Assembly (NCBI RefSeq): GCF_016907675.1
Contig: NZ_JAFBCJ010000001.1
Coordinates: forward strand, 4,712,001 to 4,776,000
Reading direction: 5' to 3'
Length of the DNA stretch: 64,000 nt
From: Geodermatophilus bullaregiensis
Lineage (GTDB): Bacteria; Actinomycetota; Actinomycetes; Mycobacteriales; Geodermatophilaceae
A program made the translations under genes and the position numbers. Positions 53,375 through 61,932 of the stretch are shown here, piece after piece (position 1 is the stretch's first letter; each line of letters opens with the position of its first letter). The notes under the pieces were generated by a model. The model saw only the letters and a list, made by a program, of their open reading frames with translations, was not told the origin of the DNA and ran no database searches.

Positions 53375-54316
53375 TCAGGCGGGCTGGGTGGTGAGCTGGC
53401 GGTCGACGGCCTCGGCGACGTAGGCGATGCCGGCGTCGCTGCCGGGGAGCACGTTGGCCATCGTGAAGAAGCCGTGCATCTGGCCCTCGAACACGCGGGA
53501 CTGCACGGGGACGCCGGCCCGTTCCAGCGCCTCGGCGTACTCCTGGCCCTCCTGGCGCAGGACGTCGTGCTCGGCCAGCAGGACGACGGCTGGCGGCAGG
53601 CCGGAGAGGTCGGCGGCCTTCGACGGGCAGGCGTCGGGGTTCTGCCGCATCGCGTGCTCGGGGGCGTAGAGGTCCCAGAACCAGGCCATCGACTCGCGGT
53701 TGAGCATCAGCTGGTTGGCCGGGTCGGTGTAGGAGCCGTTGTCCAGGTCGCAGTCGGTCACCGGGTAGACGAGGACCTGCACCGCGATCTCCGGGCCGCC
53801 GGCCGCGCGGGCCTTCTGGGACACGATCGCGGCGAGGTTGCCCCCGGCGCTGTCGCCGGCCACCAGCAGCGGCACCTCGCCGCCGGCGACCTCGGCGCGG
53901 TGCGCGGCCACCCACTCCAGTGCGGTGAACGCGTCGTCGGCGGCGGCCGGGTAGGGGTCCTCCGGCGCCATCCGGTAGTCGACGAGGACGACGGCGCAGC
54001 CGGTCGCCTGGGCGAGCTTGCGGCCCAGCGTCTCGAACTCCGGCAGCGCGCCGATCACCCAGCCGCCGCCGTGGTAGTAGACGACGACGCCCCGCGGCCG
54101 CTCGGTGGGCACCAGCACGCGCAGCGGGATCGACGTCCCGTCCGGCCGCGGCGCCGCGGCGTCCTCGGCGCGGTGCACCTCCGGGCCCGGCCCGTACATC
54201 CCGCCCAGCATGGCGGTCAGCCCGCGGGCCTCCTCCGGGGTCATCTCGTGCAGCGGCTTGGTGCCGCTCTCGGCCAGCTGCGTGAGCAGGGCCGTCGTCG
54301 CCTCGTCCAGGGCCAT
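53375..54316 (-). CDS. alpha/beta-hydrolase (HSL family), candidate esterase/lactonase
   Basis: 313 aa from an ATG at 54316. HSL-type features: the oxyanion motif YYHGGGWVIGAL, the nucleophile in VAGDSAGGNLAAIVS, the Asp in LLAEHDVLRQEGQEY and the His in GQMHGFFTM. It is the first gene of an operon with the Baeyer-Villiger monooxygenase and would plausibly hydrolyse its ester or lactone product. HSL-family lactonases are known in cyclic-ketone pathways, but specificity cannot be read from the sequence. A decayed relative lies at 5395-5810. Confidence 0.9.
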   Translation of the reverse strand: MALDEATTALLTQLAESGTKPLHEMTPEEARGLTAMLGGMYGPGPEVHRAEDAAAPRPDGTSIPLRVLVPTERPRGVVVYYHGGGWVIGALPEFETLGRKLAQATGCAVVLVDYRMAPEDPYPAAADDAFTALEWVAAHRAEVAGGEVPLLVAGDSAGGNLAAIVSQKARAAGGPEIAVQVLVYPVTDCDLDNGSYTDPANQLMLNRESMAWFWDLYAPEHAMRQNPDACPSKAADLSGLPPAVVLLAEHDVLRQEGQEYAEALERAGVPVQSRVFEGQMHGFFTMANVLPGSDAGIAYVAEAVDRQLTTQPA

Positions 54317-54384
54317 GCGCGTGCCTCCAGGGGACCGGGCGGCCGCGTCGCCGCCTGCGGTGACTCAGAGCACACAAAGTAGGT

Positions 54385-54452
54385 GGACCATGCGCAGGGA
54401 TACAACCCCCGTCCGGCGCGTCCAGCCGAACCTGCGAAAGATGCGCATGGAC
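54385..54452. promoter_or_regulatory. island motif pair, sites c and c' (divergent promoter)
   Basis: GGACCATGCGCA (54385-54396) on the plus strand and ATGCGCATGGAC (54441-54452), its inverted partner, lie 44 bases apart in the 263-bp region between the hydrolase/monooxygenase operon and the alcohol dehydrogenase operon. Both contain CCATGCGCA. The first is an exact core match; the second has one mismatch. Confidence 0.5.
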
Positions 54453-54579
54453 TCTTCCGCCGAGGCGACGGGTGTGGCTACGGTCACCCCGCGGGCCCGC
54501 TGACGCCTCTCCGGCGACCGACCCGCCCACGACCCCGGGAGCGACGACGCCCCGTGGACCGTCGACACCGAGGAGCGCC

Positions 54580-55701
54580 GTGAAGACCGTCGGAGCACTG
54601 CTGTGGGAGCCCGGGACCCGTTCGGGGTGGAGCGTCGAGGAGATCGAGCTCGACCCGCCCAAGCGCGGCGAGGTGATGGTCAAGCTCACCTCGTCGGGCA
54701 TCTGCCACAGCGACGACCACCTCGACACCGGCGACATCCCGCTGCCGTGGGCGCCCGTGCTCGGCGGCCACGAGGGTGCCGGCGTCGTCACCGAGGTCGG
54801 CCCGGAGGTCACCGACCTGGCCGAGGGCGACCACGTCGTCCTCTCCTTCCTGCCCTCCTGCGGCAAGTGCCGGATGTGCGTGTCCGGCCGCGCGAACATG
54901 TGCGTGCTGGGCGCGGGGGTCCTCGCCGGCTACGCGCCCGACGGCACCCACCGCATCCACGCGCGCGGCCAGGGCGTCGGCGCGATGAGCTACCTGGGCA
55001 CGTTCAGCCCCTACGTCACCGTGCCGGTCGACTCCGCGGTGCGGATCGACCCGTCGATCCCGCTGATGCCCGCGTCGCTGATCGGCTGCGGCGTACCCAC
55101 CGGCTGGGGCTCGGCGGTCTACGCCGCCGAGATCCAGCTCGGCGACACCGTCGTCGTCCTCGGCACCGGCGGCGTCGGCATGAACGCCGTCCAGGGCGCG
55201 GTGCACCGCGGCGCGCGCAACGTCGTCACGGTCGACCCGGTGCCCGTCAAGCGGGAGAAGGCCAAGCAGTTCGGCGCCACCCACTCCGTGGGCTCCTTCG
55301 AGGAGGCGCAGAAGCTGATCGAGCAGATGACCAACGGCCAGGGCGCCGACCGGGTGATCATCACCGTCGACGTCGCCCGCGGGGACATCGTCGAGCAGGC
55401 CAACCAGCTCACCCGCCGCGGCGGCGTCATCGTGCTGACGGCGGCCGCGCCGGTGCTGCAGCGCGACGTCCAGTTCGACCTGTTCAGCTTCGCGATGTCG
55501 GGCAAGCGGCTGCAGGGCTCGCTCTACGGCACGACCAACTCGAAGAACGACATCCCGCTGATCGCCGAGATGTACAAGGCCGGCCAGTTCAAGCTCGACG
55601 AGCTGATCACGAAGACCTACAAGCTCGAGGACATCAACGAGGCCTTCGCCGACATGCGCGAGGGCAAGAACATCCGCGGCGTCATCGTCTACGACGACTG
55701 A
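54580..55701 (+). CDS. NDMA-dependent (mycofactocin-type) zinc alcohol dehydrogenase
   Basis: 373 aa from a GTG at 54580 with aggag upstream. Zinc ADH features: GICHSDDHLDTGDIPLPWAP (catalytic Cys), GGHEGAGVV, and the structural-zinc cysteines CGKCRMCVSGRANMC, then VLGTGGVGMNAVQGA for NAD. The wording KTVGALLWEPGTRSGWSVEE and SYLGTFSPYVTVP matches the NDMA-dependent ADH family, whose members keep NAD bound and are linked to mycofactocin. It may oxidise the alcohol freed by the hydrolase. Confidence 0.91.
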   Translation: MKTVGALLWEPGTRSGWSVEEIELDPPKRGEVMVKLTSSGICHSDDHLDTGDIPLPWAPVLGGHEGAGVVTEVGPEVTDLAEGDHVVLSFLPSCGKCRMCVSGRANMCVLGAGVLAGYAPDGTHRIHARGQGVGAMSYLGTFSPYVTVPVDSAVRIDPSIPLMPASLIGCGVPTGWGSAVYAAEIQLGDTVVVLGTGGVGMNAVQGAVHRGARNVVTVDPVPVKREKAKQFGATHSVGSFEEAQKLIEQMTNGQGADRVIITVDVARGDIVEQANQLTRRGGVIVLTAAAPVLQRDVQFDLFSFAMSGKRLQGSLYGTTNSKNDIPLIAEMYKAGQFKLDELITKTYKLEDINEAFADMREGKNIRGVIVYDD

Positions 55702-55711
55702 GGCGGCGACG

Positions 55712-56158
55712 ATGACGCTCACGCGGCCCGACAGCCGGGTGGCCGACGTGCTCGACATCCAGCGGGCCACCCACGTCTACGCCCGCGGGCTGGACCGCTT
55801 CGACCCGCAGGAGGCCGCCTCGGCCTTCACCGACGACGCCGTCTGGGACGCCACCGCCGTCGGCCTCGAGCGGTTCGAGGGCATCGCGGCGATCCGCGGC
55901 TTCTTCGAGCGGGACGCGGCGGCCATCGCCGACCAGTTCCACGTGATCACCAACCACGTCGTCGACCTCGGCGAGGACGGGACGACGGCGACCGGCACCA
56001 ACTACGTCTTCTCCGAGGGCCACACGAAGAGCGGTGCCGCGTTCAAGGCGATCGCGCTCAACGAGGACACCTACCGGCGCACACCCGAGGGCTGGCGCAT
56101 CGCCACCCGCCGCATCTCCGCACTCACCCCGCCCGAGCTCGAGGGCTTCGATGCCTGA
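55712..56158 (+). CDS. SnoaL-like (NTF2-fold) protein
   Basis: 148 aa, 10 bases after the ADH gene. A cone-shaped NTF2-like fold: VLDIQRATHVYARGLDRFDP, AFTDDAVWDATAVGLERFEG, IAAIRGFFERD, then FHVITNHVVDLGEDGTTATG. Such proteins act as isomerases, hydratases or dehydratases on cyclic or polyketide substrates, or as subunits. Here it is sandwiched between ADH and ALDH and may act on an intermediate. No catalytic residue is certain. Confidence 0.83.
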   Translation: MTLTRPDSRVADVLDIQRATHVYARGLDRFDPQEAASAFTDDAVWDATAVGLERFEGIAAIRGFFERDAAAIADQFHVITNHVVDLGEDGTTATGTNYVFSEGHTKSGAAFKAIALNEDTYRRTPEGWRIATRRISALTPPELEGFDA

Positions 56159-56185
56159 GCCCGTCACCCACCTGGAAGGACCGGC

Positions 56186-57652
56186 ATGACCGCAGTGGAG
56201 GAGCGCGCCGGCACCGGCGTGCGCTCGTTCGACAAGCTCTTCATCGGCGGCCGCTGGGTGCCGCCGGCCACCGACGCGGTGATCGAGGTGGTCAGCCCGA
56301 TCACCGAGCAGGTCGTGGCCACCGTCCCGCACGCGAGCCCGGCGGACATGGACGCCGCCGTCGCCGCTGCCCGGGAGGCCTTCGACGAGGGGCCCTGGCC
56401 CCGGATGGCTCCGGCCGAGCGGGCGGCCGCGCTGCGCCGGGTGGGGGAGGAGGTGGGCCGGCGGATCCCGGAGATGGAGGCGTCCTTCACCGTCGAGATC
56501 GGCGCCCCCGCCATGATCAGCAAGGCCTTCCACGCCAACGCCACGGCGATGTGGGACGACGCCGCGACGCTGGCGGCCACCCTGCAGCTCGAGGAGCGTC
56601 GGCAGGTCGCCGGCGGCGGCGAGGCGACGATCGTCAAGGAGCCGGTCGGCGTGGCCGCGGTGATCATCCCGTGGAACGGGCCGGTCGCCACCGCGTCGCT
56701 GAAGATCGCCCCGGCGCTGGCCGCGGGGTGCACCGTCGTCCTGAAGCCGGCGCCCGAGGGCCCGGTGTCGGTGATGGTCCTGGCCGAGGCGCTGGAGGCC
56801 GCGGGCCTGCCCGAGGGCGTCGTGAGCGTGCTGCCCGGCGGGCGCGAGGTCGGCGAGCACCTGGTCAGGCACCCCGACGTCGACAAGGTGTCCTTCACCG
56901 GCTCGACGGCGGCCGGCCGGCGGATCATGGCGCTGTGCGCCGAGCGGATCGCCCGCGTGACGCTGGAGCTCGGCGGCAAGTCGGCGGCCATCGTGCTGCC
57001 CGACGCCGACCTCGCCGCGGTCGCGCAGACGGTCACCTTCGCCGGCATCGGCAGCTCCGGTCAGGTCTGCGCCGCGCTCACCCGGCTCGTCGTCCCGCGG
57101 GACAAGCAGGACGAGGTGGTCGAGCAGGTCAAGGCGATCATGGAGTCGGTGCCGGTCGGTGACCCGCGCGCCGAGGGCACCGTCCTCGGCCCGCTGGCCG
57201 CCGAGCGCCAGCGCGAGCGGGTGGAGGGCTACATCGCCACCGGCATCGAGGAGGGCGCGCGCCTGGTCACCGGCGGCGGGCGGCCGCCCGGGCTGGACCG
57301 GGGCTACTACGTCCAGCCGACGCTGTTCGCCGACGTGGACAACTCCATGCGCATCGCGCAGGAGGAGATCTTCGGCCCGGTCATCGTGGTGATCCCCTAC
57401 GACACCGTCGACGACGCCGTCCGCATCGCCAACGACTCCCAGTACGGCCTCTCCGGCGCGGTGTTCACGGCCGACACGGAGACCGGGGAGAAGGTGGCCC
57501 GGCGGGTGCGCACCGGCCAGATCTACGTCAACGACTGGGGCATGTGCGTCACCCAGCCCTTCGGGGGCTACAAGCAGTCCGGGCTGGGCCGCGAGGGCGG
57601 TCCCGAGGGCATCGCGGGCTTCCTCGAGACCAAGATGATCCAGGGCATCTGA
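56186..57652 (+). CDS. aldehyde dehydrogenase (NAD(P)+-dependent)
   Basis: 488 aa. VIIPWNGPVATASLKIAPAL and FTGSTAAGRRIM form the cofactor site. LELGGKSAAIV carries the general-base Glu (about residue 258) and SSGQVCAALTRLVV the catalytic Cys (about residue 292). EEIFGPVIVVIPYDTVDDAV and the family ending are intact. It converts an aldehyde to an acid, the expected step after the NDMA-type ADH two genes upstream. End of the ADH-SnoaL-ALDH operon, followed by a hairpin repeat. Confidence 0.93.
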   Translation: MTAVEERAGTGVRSFDKLFIGGRWVPPATDAVIEVVSPITEQVVATVPHASPADMDAAVAAAREAFDEGPWPRMAPAERAAALRRVGEEVGRRIPEMEASFTVEIGAPAMISKAFHANATAMWDDAATLAATLQLEERRQVAGGGEATIVKEPVGVAAVIIPWNGPVATASLKIAPALAAGCTVVLKPAPEGPVSVMVLAEALEAAGLPEGVVSVLPGGREVGEHLVRHPDVDKVSFTGSTAAGRRIMALCAERIARVTLELGGKSAAIVLPDADLAAVAQTVTFAGIGSSGQVCAALTRLVVPRDKQDEVVEQVKAIMESVPVGDPRAEGTVLGPLAAERQRERVEGYIATGIEEGARLVTGGGRPPGLDRGYYVQPTLFADVDNSMRIAQEEIFGPVIVVIPYDTVDDAVRIANDSQYGLSGAVFTADTETGEKVARRVRTGQIYVNDWGMCVTQPFGGYKQSGLGREGGPEGIAGFLETKMIQGI

Positions 57653-57712
57653 GGAAGGACCCTCCTGCCCCCCACCGCTCGCGGGCTCGCGGCGGGCCCC
57701 TGCAGGAGGGCC
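57653..57712 (+). repeat. intergenic hairpin repeat, copy D
   Basis: CCCTCCTGC (57660-57668) pairs with GCAGGAGGG (57702-57710), 9 bp, around CACCGCTCGCGGGCTCGCGG. The inner part matches copies A and B while the outer arms differ in sequence but still pair. It begins at the aldehyde dehydrogenase stop and probably ends that operon. Confidence 0.65.
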
Positions 57713-57781
57713 GCTCCTGCCCCGGCCGCGGCTCCGGTCCCCCAGGGGACCGGAGCCGCTCCGCGTCCGGGGCCGGTGCGG

Positions 57782-57849
57782 CCGCGGTGTGTGCACGTGC
57801 CGCGGACCGCAGGCCCTGGGGACCGCGGTGCGTGCACGTCCCGCGACCG
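57782..57849. repeat. two diverged 27-bp direct repeats
   Basis: CCGCGGTGTGTGCACGTGCC (from 57782) and CCGCGGTGCGTGCACGTCCC (from 57823), 41 bases apart, then CGCGGACC and CGCGACC. Each unit contains the palindrome GTGCAC. They lie upstream of the ABC importer operon. Confidence 0.55.
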
Positions 57850-57960
57850 GGCGGCGCGGCCACCCGCGTCCGGCCCGCACCCCCGGCGAGGTGCCCGCCG
57901 GACGTGCGAGCCGGCGCCACTCGGGTCTGGACAGCTCGTGTGGCCGTCGTTACAGTCCCG

Positions 57961-57981
57961 CTAACCCTGCACATGATTACA
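57961..57981 (+). promoter_or_regulatory. island motif, site d (ABC importer promoter)
   Basis: CTAACCCTGCACATGATTAC. ACCCTGCACA is one mismatch from the core, and the extension ACATGATTA is identical to site e. It lies 39 bases before the substrate-binding-protein gene. Confidence 0.5.
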
Positions 57982-57999
57982 AGCCTTCGGAGGCACGCC

Positions 58000-59217
58000 A
58001 TGGCGGAAGCGGGAACGGCGCGACGGCGCCCGGCCGGTCGCGGAGCACGCGGCGGAGCGGCCCTCGTGCTCGCGCTCGGCCTCGCCGCCTGCACCTCGCC
58101 GGGCTCGGGCACCTCCGGCAGCGGGAGCGACGCCGGTGGCGGCAGCGGCGCCGAGGGACTCCCCGACACGCTCCGGATCATGAGCATCCGCGCGCTGACC
58201 GGGCCGGTCTCCTTCGCCGGCCTCAACGCGCAGAAGGGCATCGACCTGGCGATCGCGCAGATCGAGGCCGACGGCCTGCTCGGGGAGACGACGATCGAGG
58301 TCGACAGCCGGGACAGCGCCAGCAGCCCGCAGGAGGCGGCCAGCTTCGCCAGCCAGGCGATCGCCGACCCGTCCTACGTGGCGATCGTCGGCCCCGAGGC
58401 CAGCGCGCAGGCCACCGCGGTCTCGCCGATCGTCGACCAGCAGGGCATGCCCACCGTCTACGTGCAGGCCGGTAGCGAGGGCGTCGTCATCGGCGACTAC
58501 ACCTTCCGCATCACGCCCCCGGCGGCCTCCTACTTCGACCTGGCCGGCGACTACGCCGAGCAGCAGGGCGTCACGACGGCCTCGGTGCTGTTCAACAGCG
58601 GCAACCCGACGCTGGTCCAGCTCGGCCAGGAGGTCGTCCCGGAACTGGCCGCCGAGCACGGCTTCGAGGTGCTCAGCACCGGCGGGGTCGAGGCGACCCA
58701 GCAGGACTTCACCACCCCGGCGTCCTCGATCGCCGGCGAGGACCCGGACGCGGCCTTCCTCATGGTGCAGGGCCCGCAGTACCCGGTGGCGATCACCCAG
58801 CTGCGCCAGGCCGGCTACGACGGCGAGCTGATCGGCATGAGCGCCGCCGGTGCCGGCAACCTGTCCTCGGCCGGGGAGGGCGCGGCCGGCTTCGTGTGGC
58901 CGACCAACTTCACCGCGGAGCAGGACGTCGAGAGCACCCGGACGTTCGTCGAGGCCTACCGCGAGGAGTACGACGGCGAGGAGCCCAACAACTACGCCGC
59001 CGAGGCCTACGACGCGATGTGGTTCCTCGCGCGCGGCATCGCCGAGGCCGGCAGCACCGACCGCGCCGCGGTCCAGGAGGGCCTGGCCGCCGTCGCCGGC
59101 GAGGGCTTCGACGGCGCCCAGGGCGAGATCACCTTCGAGGGCAACGACGCCCGTGTCCCCGGGGTCCTCGTCCGGTGGGACGGCAGCGCCGAGGTCCCGG
59201 TCGAGGCCGGGTCCTGA
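58000..59217 (+). CDS. livK: ABC transporter substrate-binding lipoprotein (LivK-like)
   Basis: 405 aa from an ATG at 58000 with a cggagg site. An Arg-rich N-terminus leads into the signal GGAALVLALGLAACTSP with lipobox LAAC, so it is anchored outside the membrane. A Gly/Ser linker follows, then the type I periplasmic-binding fold: IRALTGPVSFAGLNAQKGID, VDSRDSASSPQEAASFASQA and VAIVGPEASAQATAVSPIVD. It delivers a ligand to the permease encoded next. The family binds branched amino acids, amides or aromatic acids, and the surrounding catabolic genes suggest an organic substrate or acid intermediate. Confidence 0.93.
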   Translation: MAEAGTARRRPAGRGARGGAALVLALGLAACTSPGSGTSGSGSDAGGGSGAEGLPDTLRIMSIRALTGPVSFAGLNAQKGIDLAIAQIEADGLLGETTIEVDSRDSASSPQEAASFASQAIADPSYVAIVGPEASAQATAVSPIVDQQGMPTVYVQAGSEGVVIGDYTFRITPPAASYFDLAGDYAEQQGVTTASVLFNSGNPTLVQLGQEVVPELAAEHGFEVLSTGGVEATQQDFTTPASSIAGEDPDAAFLMVQGPQYPVAITQLRQAGYDGELIGMSAAGAGNLSSAGEGAAGFVWPTNFTAEQDVESTRTFVEAYREEYDGEEPNNYAAEAYDAMWFLARGIAEAGSTDRAAVQEGLAAVAGEGFDGAQGEITFEGNDARVPGVLVRWDGSAEVPVEAGS

Positions 59218-59288
59218 CCGCCCGCTGACCCCGCACCGCGCTCCGGTGCCGGCCGGCCGCCGGCACCGGACCGCGAGGGAGGAAACCC

Positions 59289-60179
59289 ATGGCACAGGAC
59301 GTGCTCAACGCACTGACCCTCGGGTCGCTGTACCTGCTGTTCGCCCTCGGGATGAGCCTGGCCTGGGGGACGATCGGCATCCTCAACTTCGCCCACGGCT
59401 CGATCTTCATGTTCGCCGCGTTCACCGCCCACCTGCTCGTGCAGGAGGTGCCGCTGCCGCTCCCGGCGATGCTGGCCGTCGGCGTGCTGGTCGGCGCGGT
59501 GCTCTCGCTGCTGGTCCAGGTGCTGGCCTTCGAGCCGATCCAGCGGCGGGCCACCGACCACCGCAAGGCCGAGATGCAGATCCTCGTCGGCGGCATCGGC
59601 ATCGCGATCATCCCCCTGGCGGTGGCGCAGTACCTCACCCGCAGCGTCCCGTTCGGCTACTCCGCCAGCACGTTCCGGATCAGCACCTACGACTGGGGCT
59701 TCGTCCGGGTCAGCAACGTGCAGATCGTGACGCTGGTGGCCGCGTTCGGGCTGGCCGCCGTCATCGGCTGGTGGTTGCGGGCCGCCCGGCCCGGGCTGGC
59801 GCTGCGCGCGATCGGCGTCGACGCCGAGGTCGCCTCGATGATGGGCGTCGACCGCCGCCGCCTGGCGCTGCTGACGATGGCCGTCGCCGGCGGCCTGGCC
59901 GGGCTGGCCGGCGTCCTGCTCACCTACTACCTGGGCTCGATCGCCCCGGAGACCGGCGACGCGTTCCTGCTCAAGGCCTTCGCCGCGATCATCCTCGGCG
60001 GCGTCGGCAGCATCGCCGGCGTGGTCCTCGGGGCACTCGTCCTCGCCGGGATCGAGACGCTGGTCCTGGTCACGACCTCGGGCACCTGGGCGCCGGCCAT
60101 CGCCTTCGGCGTCATCTTCCTCATGCTCCTCGTCCGGCCGAACGGCCTGCTGGGCCGCCAGGAGGTCCGCCGAACGTGA
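59289..60179 (+). CDS. livH: branched-chain-type ABC permease (LivH-like)
   Basis: 296 aa with about eight transmembrane helices. The opening ALTLGSLYLLFALGMSLAWG, the NFAHGSIFMFAAF segment, VDRRRLALLTMAVAGGLAGL and KAFAAIILGGVGSIAGVVLG are signatures of LivH permeases. It forms the membrane channel with LivM. Its stop overlaps the livM start (GTGA). Confidence 0.94.
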   Translation: MAQDVLNALTLGSLYLLFALGMSLAWGTIGILNFAHGSIFMFAAFTAHLLVQEVPLPLPAMLAVGVLVGAVLSLLVQVLAFEPIQRRATDHRKAEMQILVGGIGIAIIPLAVAQYLTRSVPFGYSASTFRISTYDWGFVRVSNVQIVTLVAAFGLAAVIGWWLRAARPGLALRAIGVDAEVASMMGVDRRRLALLTMAVAGGLAGLAGVLLTYYLGSIAPETGDAFLLKAFAAIILGGVGSIAGVVLGALVLAGIETLVLVTTSGTWAPAIAFGVIFLMLLVRPNGLLGRQEVRRT

Positions 60180-61129
60180 ACGCCTGGTACTTCTCGCACC
60201 TGGTCCTCGTCCAGTCCACCTTCATCAGCTTCCTGCTGGCCCTGTCGATCCAGGTGCCGCTGCGCGCGGGGGTGTTCTCCTTCGCCGGCGTCGGCAGCTA
60301 CGCCATCGGCGCCTACACCGCGGCGATCCTCACCATCCGCGCCCAGCTCGCCCCGGTGCTGGCCATCGGGGCCGGCGTGCTGGTCGCGGCCGCCGCCGGG
60401 TACCTCCTGGCCCTGCTGGTGGCCCGGCTCTCCGGCCTCTACCTCGGCATGGCCACCATCTCCTTCGCGCTCTTCCTCGGTGTCCTGGCCACCAACGGCG
60501 GCGACCTCACCGGCGGTGCCACCGGGCTCTACGGCGCGATCAGCACGCTGACCACCGGGCACGTGGTCGCGGTGACCGTCGTCGTGGCGCTGCTGCTGGC
60601 CGCCGGCGAGCGGGGCGCCTACGGCCGCCGGGTCGACGCCGTCCGGGAGGACCCGCACCTGGCGGTCTCCCTCGGCATCGACGTCACCCGGGTCCGTCGG
60701 CGGGTGTTCGTGGTCAGCGGGGCCCTCGGCGCGGCCGCCGGCGGGATGAACAGCCTGCTGCGCACCACCGTCTCGCCCGAGACCGTCGGCTTCCACCTGG
60801 TGGTCACCGCGCTGACGATGATCATCGTGGGCGGGGCGCTGTCCTGGGCGGGTGCGGCGATCGGCGCGGTGATCTTCACCTGGCTGCCCAGCGTCCTGCA
60901 GGTCGTCGGCGACTGGCAGCTGGTGGTCTACGGCGTGATCGTGGCCGCGGCCGCCGTCTGGGTGCCGGGCGGCCTGCTCGGCCTGGCCCAGGACGGCTGG
61001 CACCGACTGCGGACCCGCCACCGGCCGATCCCGGCCGGCGGCGCCGCCGCCCCGGTGGCGGTGGTCGCCCCCGACCCCGCGCAGGAGCTCGCCGCCCTCG
61101 GCGGCCCGGCGGCGGAGGCCCGGCCGTGA
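60176..61129 (+). CDS. livM: branched-chain-type ABC permease (LivM-like)
   Basis: 317 aa from a GTG at 60176. LivM signatures: FSFAGVGSYAIGAYTAAIL, SGLYLGMATISFALFLGVLA, REDPHLAVSLGIDVTRVRRR (the cytoplasmic loop contacting the ATPases) and the second half ending in WVPGGLLGL. A Pro/Ala-rich cytoplasmic tail of about 35 residues is unlike standard LivM. It overlaps livG by GTGA. Confidence 0.93.
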   Translation: MNAWYFSHLVLVQSTFISFLLALSIQVPLRAGVFSFAGVGSYAIGAYTAAILTIRAQLAPVLAIGAGVLVAAAAGYLLALLVARLSGLYLGMATISFALFLGVLATNGGDLTGGATGLYGAISTLTTGHVVAVTVVVALLLAAGERGAYGRRVDAVREDPHLAVSLGIDVTRVRRRVFVVSGALGAAAGGMNSLLRTTVSPETVGFHLVVTALTMIIVGGALSWAGAAIGAVIFTWLPSVLQVVGDWQLVVYGVIVAAAAVWVPGGLLGLAQDGWHRLRTRHRPIPAGGAAAPVAVVAPDPAQELAALGGPAAEARP

Positions 61130-61932
61130 CCGCCCTGGACGACCGGCCCGGGGACGGCGTGCCGGCGCCGGCCACCGCCGTGCTGCAGGGCACCGACGTC
61201 GCGGTGCACTTCGGCGGCATCAAGGCCGTCGACGGCGTCGACCTCACCCTCGAGACCGGCCGGGTCCTCGGCATCCTGGGTCCCAACGGGTCGGGTAAGA
61301 GCACCCTGCTGGCCGCGCTGACCCGGCTGCTGCCGCTCACCCGGGGCCGGCTCACCCTCGACGGCGAGGACTACGGCCGCGCACCGGCCGCCCGGCTGGC
61401 GCACCGCGGCATCGCGCGGACCTTCCAGACCGTGCGGCTGCTGCCCGACCTCACCGTGCTCGGCAACATCCAGCTCGGCGCCGACCTCCGCCTCGGCCGC
61501 GCCGCCCGGCTGCGCGAGCTGGTCCGCCGCAGCGTGCCCGAGGCGGTCGAGGAGGCCGTCGAGCGCACCGGGGTCGGCGACCTGCTCGACCTGCGCCCCG
61601 GCGAGCTGTCCTACGGCACCGCCCGCCGGGTGGAGATCGCCCGCGCGCTCGCCGGCCGGCCGCGCGTGCTCATGCTCGACGAGCCGACCGCGGGGATGAA
61701 CCAGCCCGAGCGGCTGGAGGTGGCCGGCCTGCTGCGCCGGCTGCGCGACGAGGGGCTCACGCAGCTGCTCGTCGAGCACGACGTCTCGATGATGGTCGAC
61801 ACCTGCGACCGGCTGCTGGCGATGAACCAGGGCCGGCCCATCGCCGAGGGCGCCCCGCGCGACGTCGTCCGGGACCCGTCGGTCCAGGAGGCCTACCTGG
61901 GGAAGAGGTGGAACCGTGCTGGAGATCGCTGA
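61126..61932 (+). CDS. livG: ABC transporter ATP-binding protein (LivG-like)
   Basis: 268 aa. Walker A GPNGSGKST near residue 50, the signature LSYGTARRVEIARAL, Walker B VLMLDEPTAGM and the switch His in LLVEHDVSMM. The wording DEPTAGMNQPE is typical of LivG. It powers uptake together with LivF. Its end overlaps the livF start by 17 bases. Confidence 0.94.
   Translation: MTALDDRPGDGVPAPATAVLQGTDVAVHFGGIKAVDGVDLTLETGRVLGILGPNGSGKSTLLAALTRLLPLTRGRLTLDGEDYGRAPAARLAHRGIARTFQTVRLLPDLTVLGNIQLGADLRLGRAARLRELVRRSVPEAVEEAVERTGVGDLLDLRPGELSYGTARRVEIARALAGRPRVLMLDEPTAGMNQPERLEVAGLLRRLRDEGLTQLLVEHDVSMMVDTCDRLLAMNQGRPIAEGAPRDVVRDPSVQEAYLGKRWNRAGDR

Larger units (their letters stand above)
57653..57999. 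other. 347-bp intergenic region without a gene
   Basis: No credible coding sequence. It holds hairpin repeat copy D right after the ALDH stop, a pair of diverged direct repeats at 57782-57849 and the island motif at 57961. It ends in a ribosome site (cggagg at 57988-57993) for the binding-protein gene. Confidence 0.6.
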
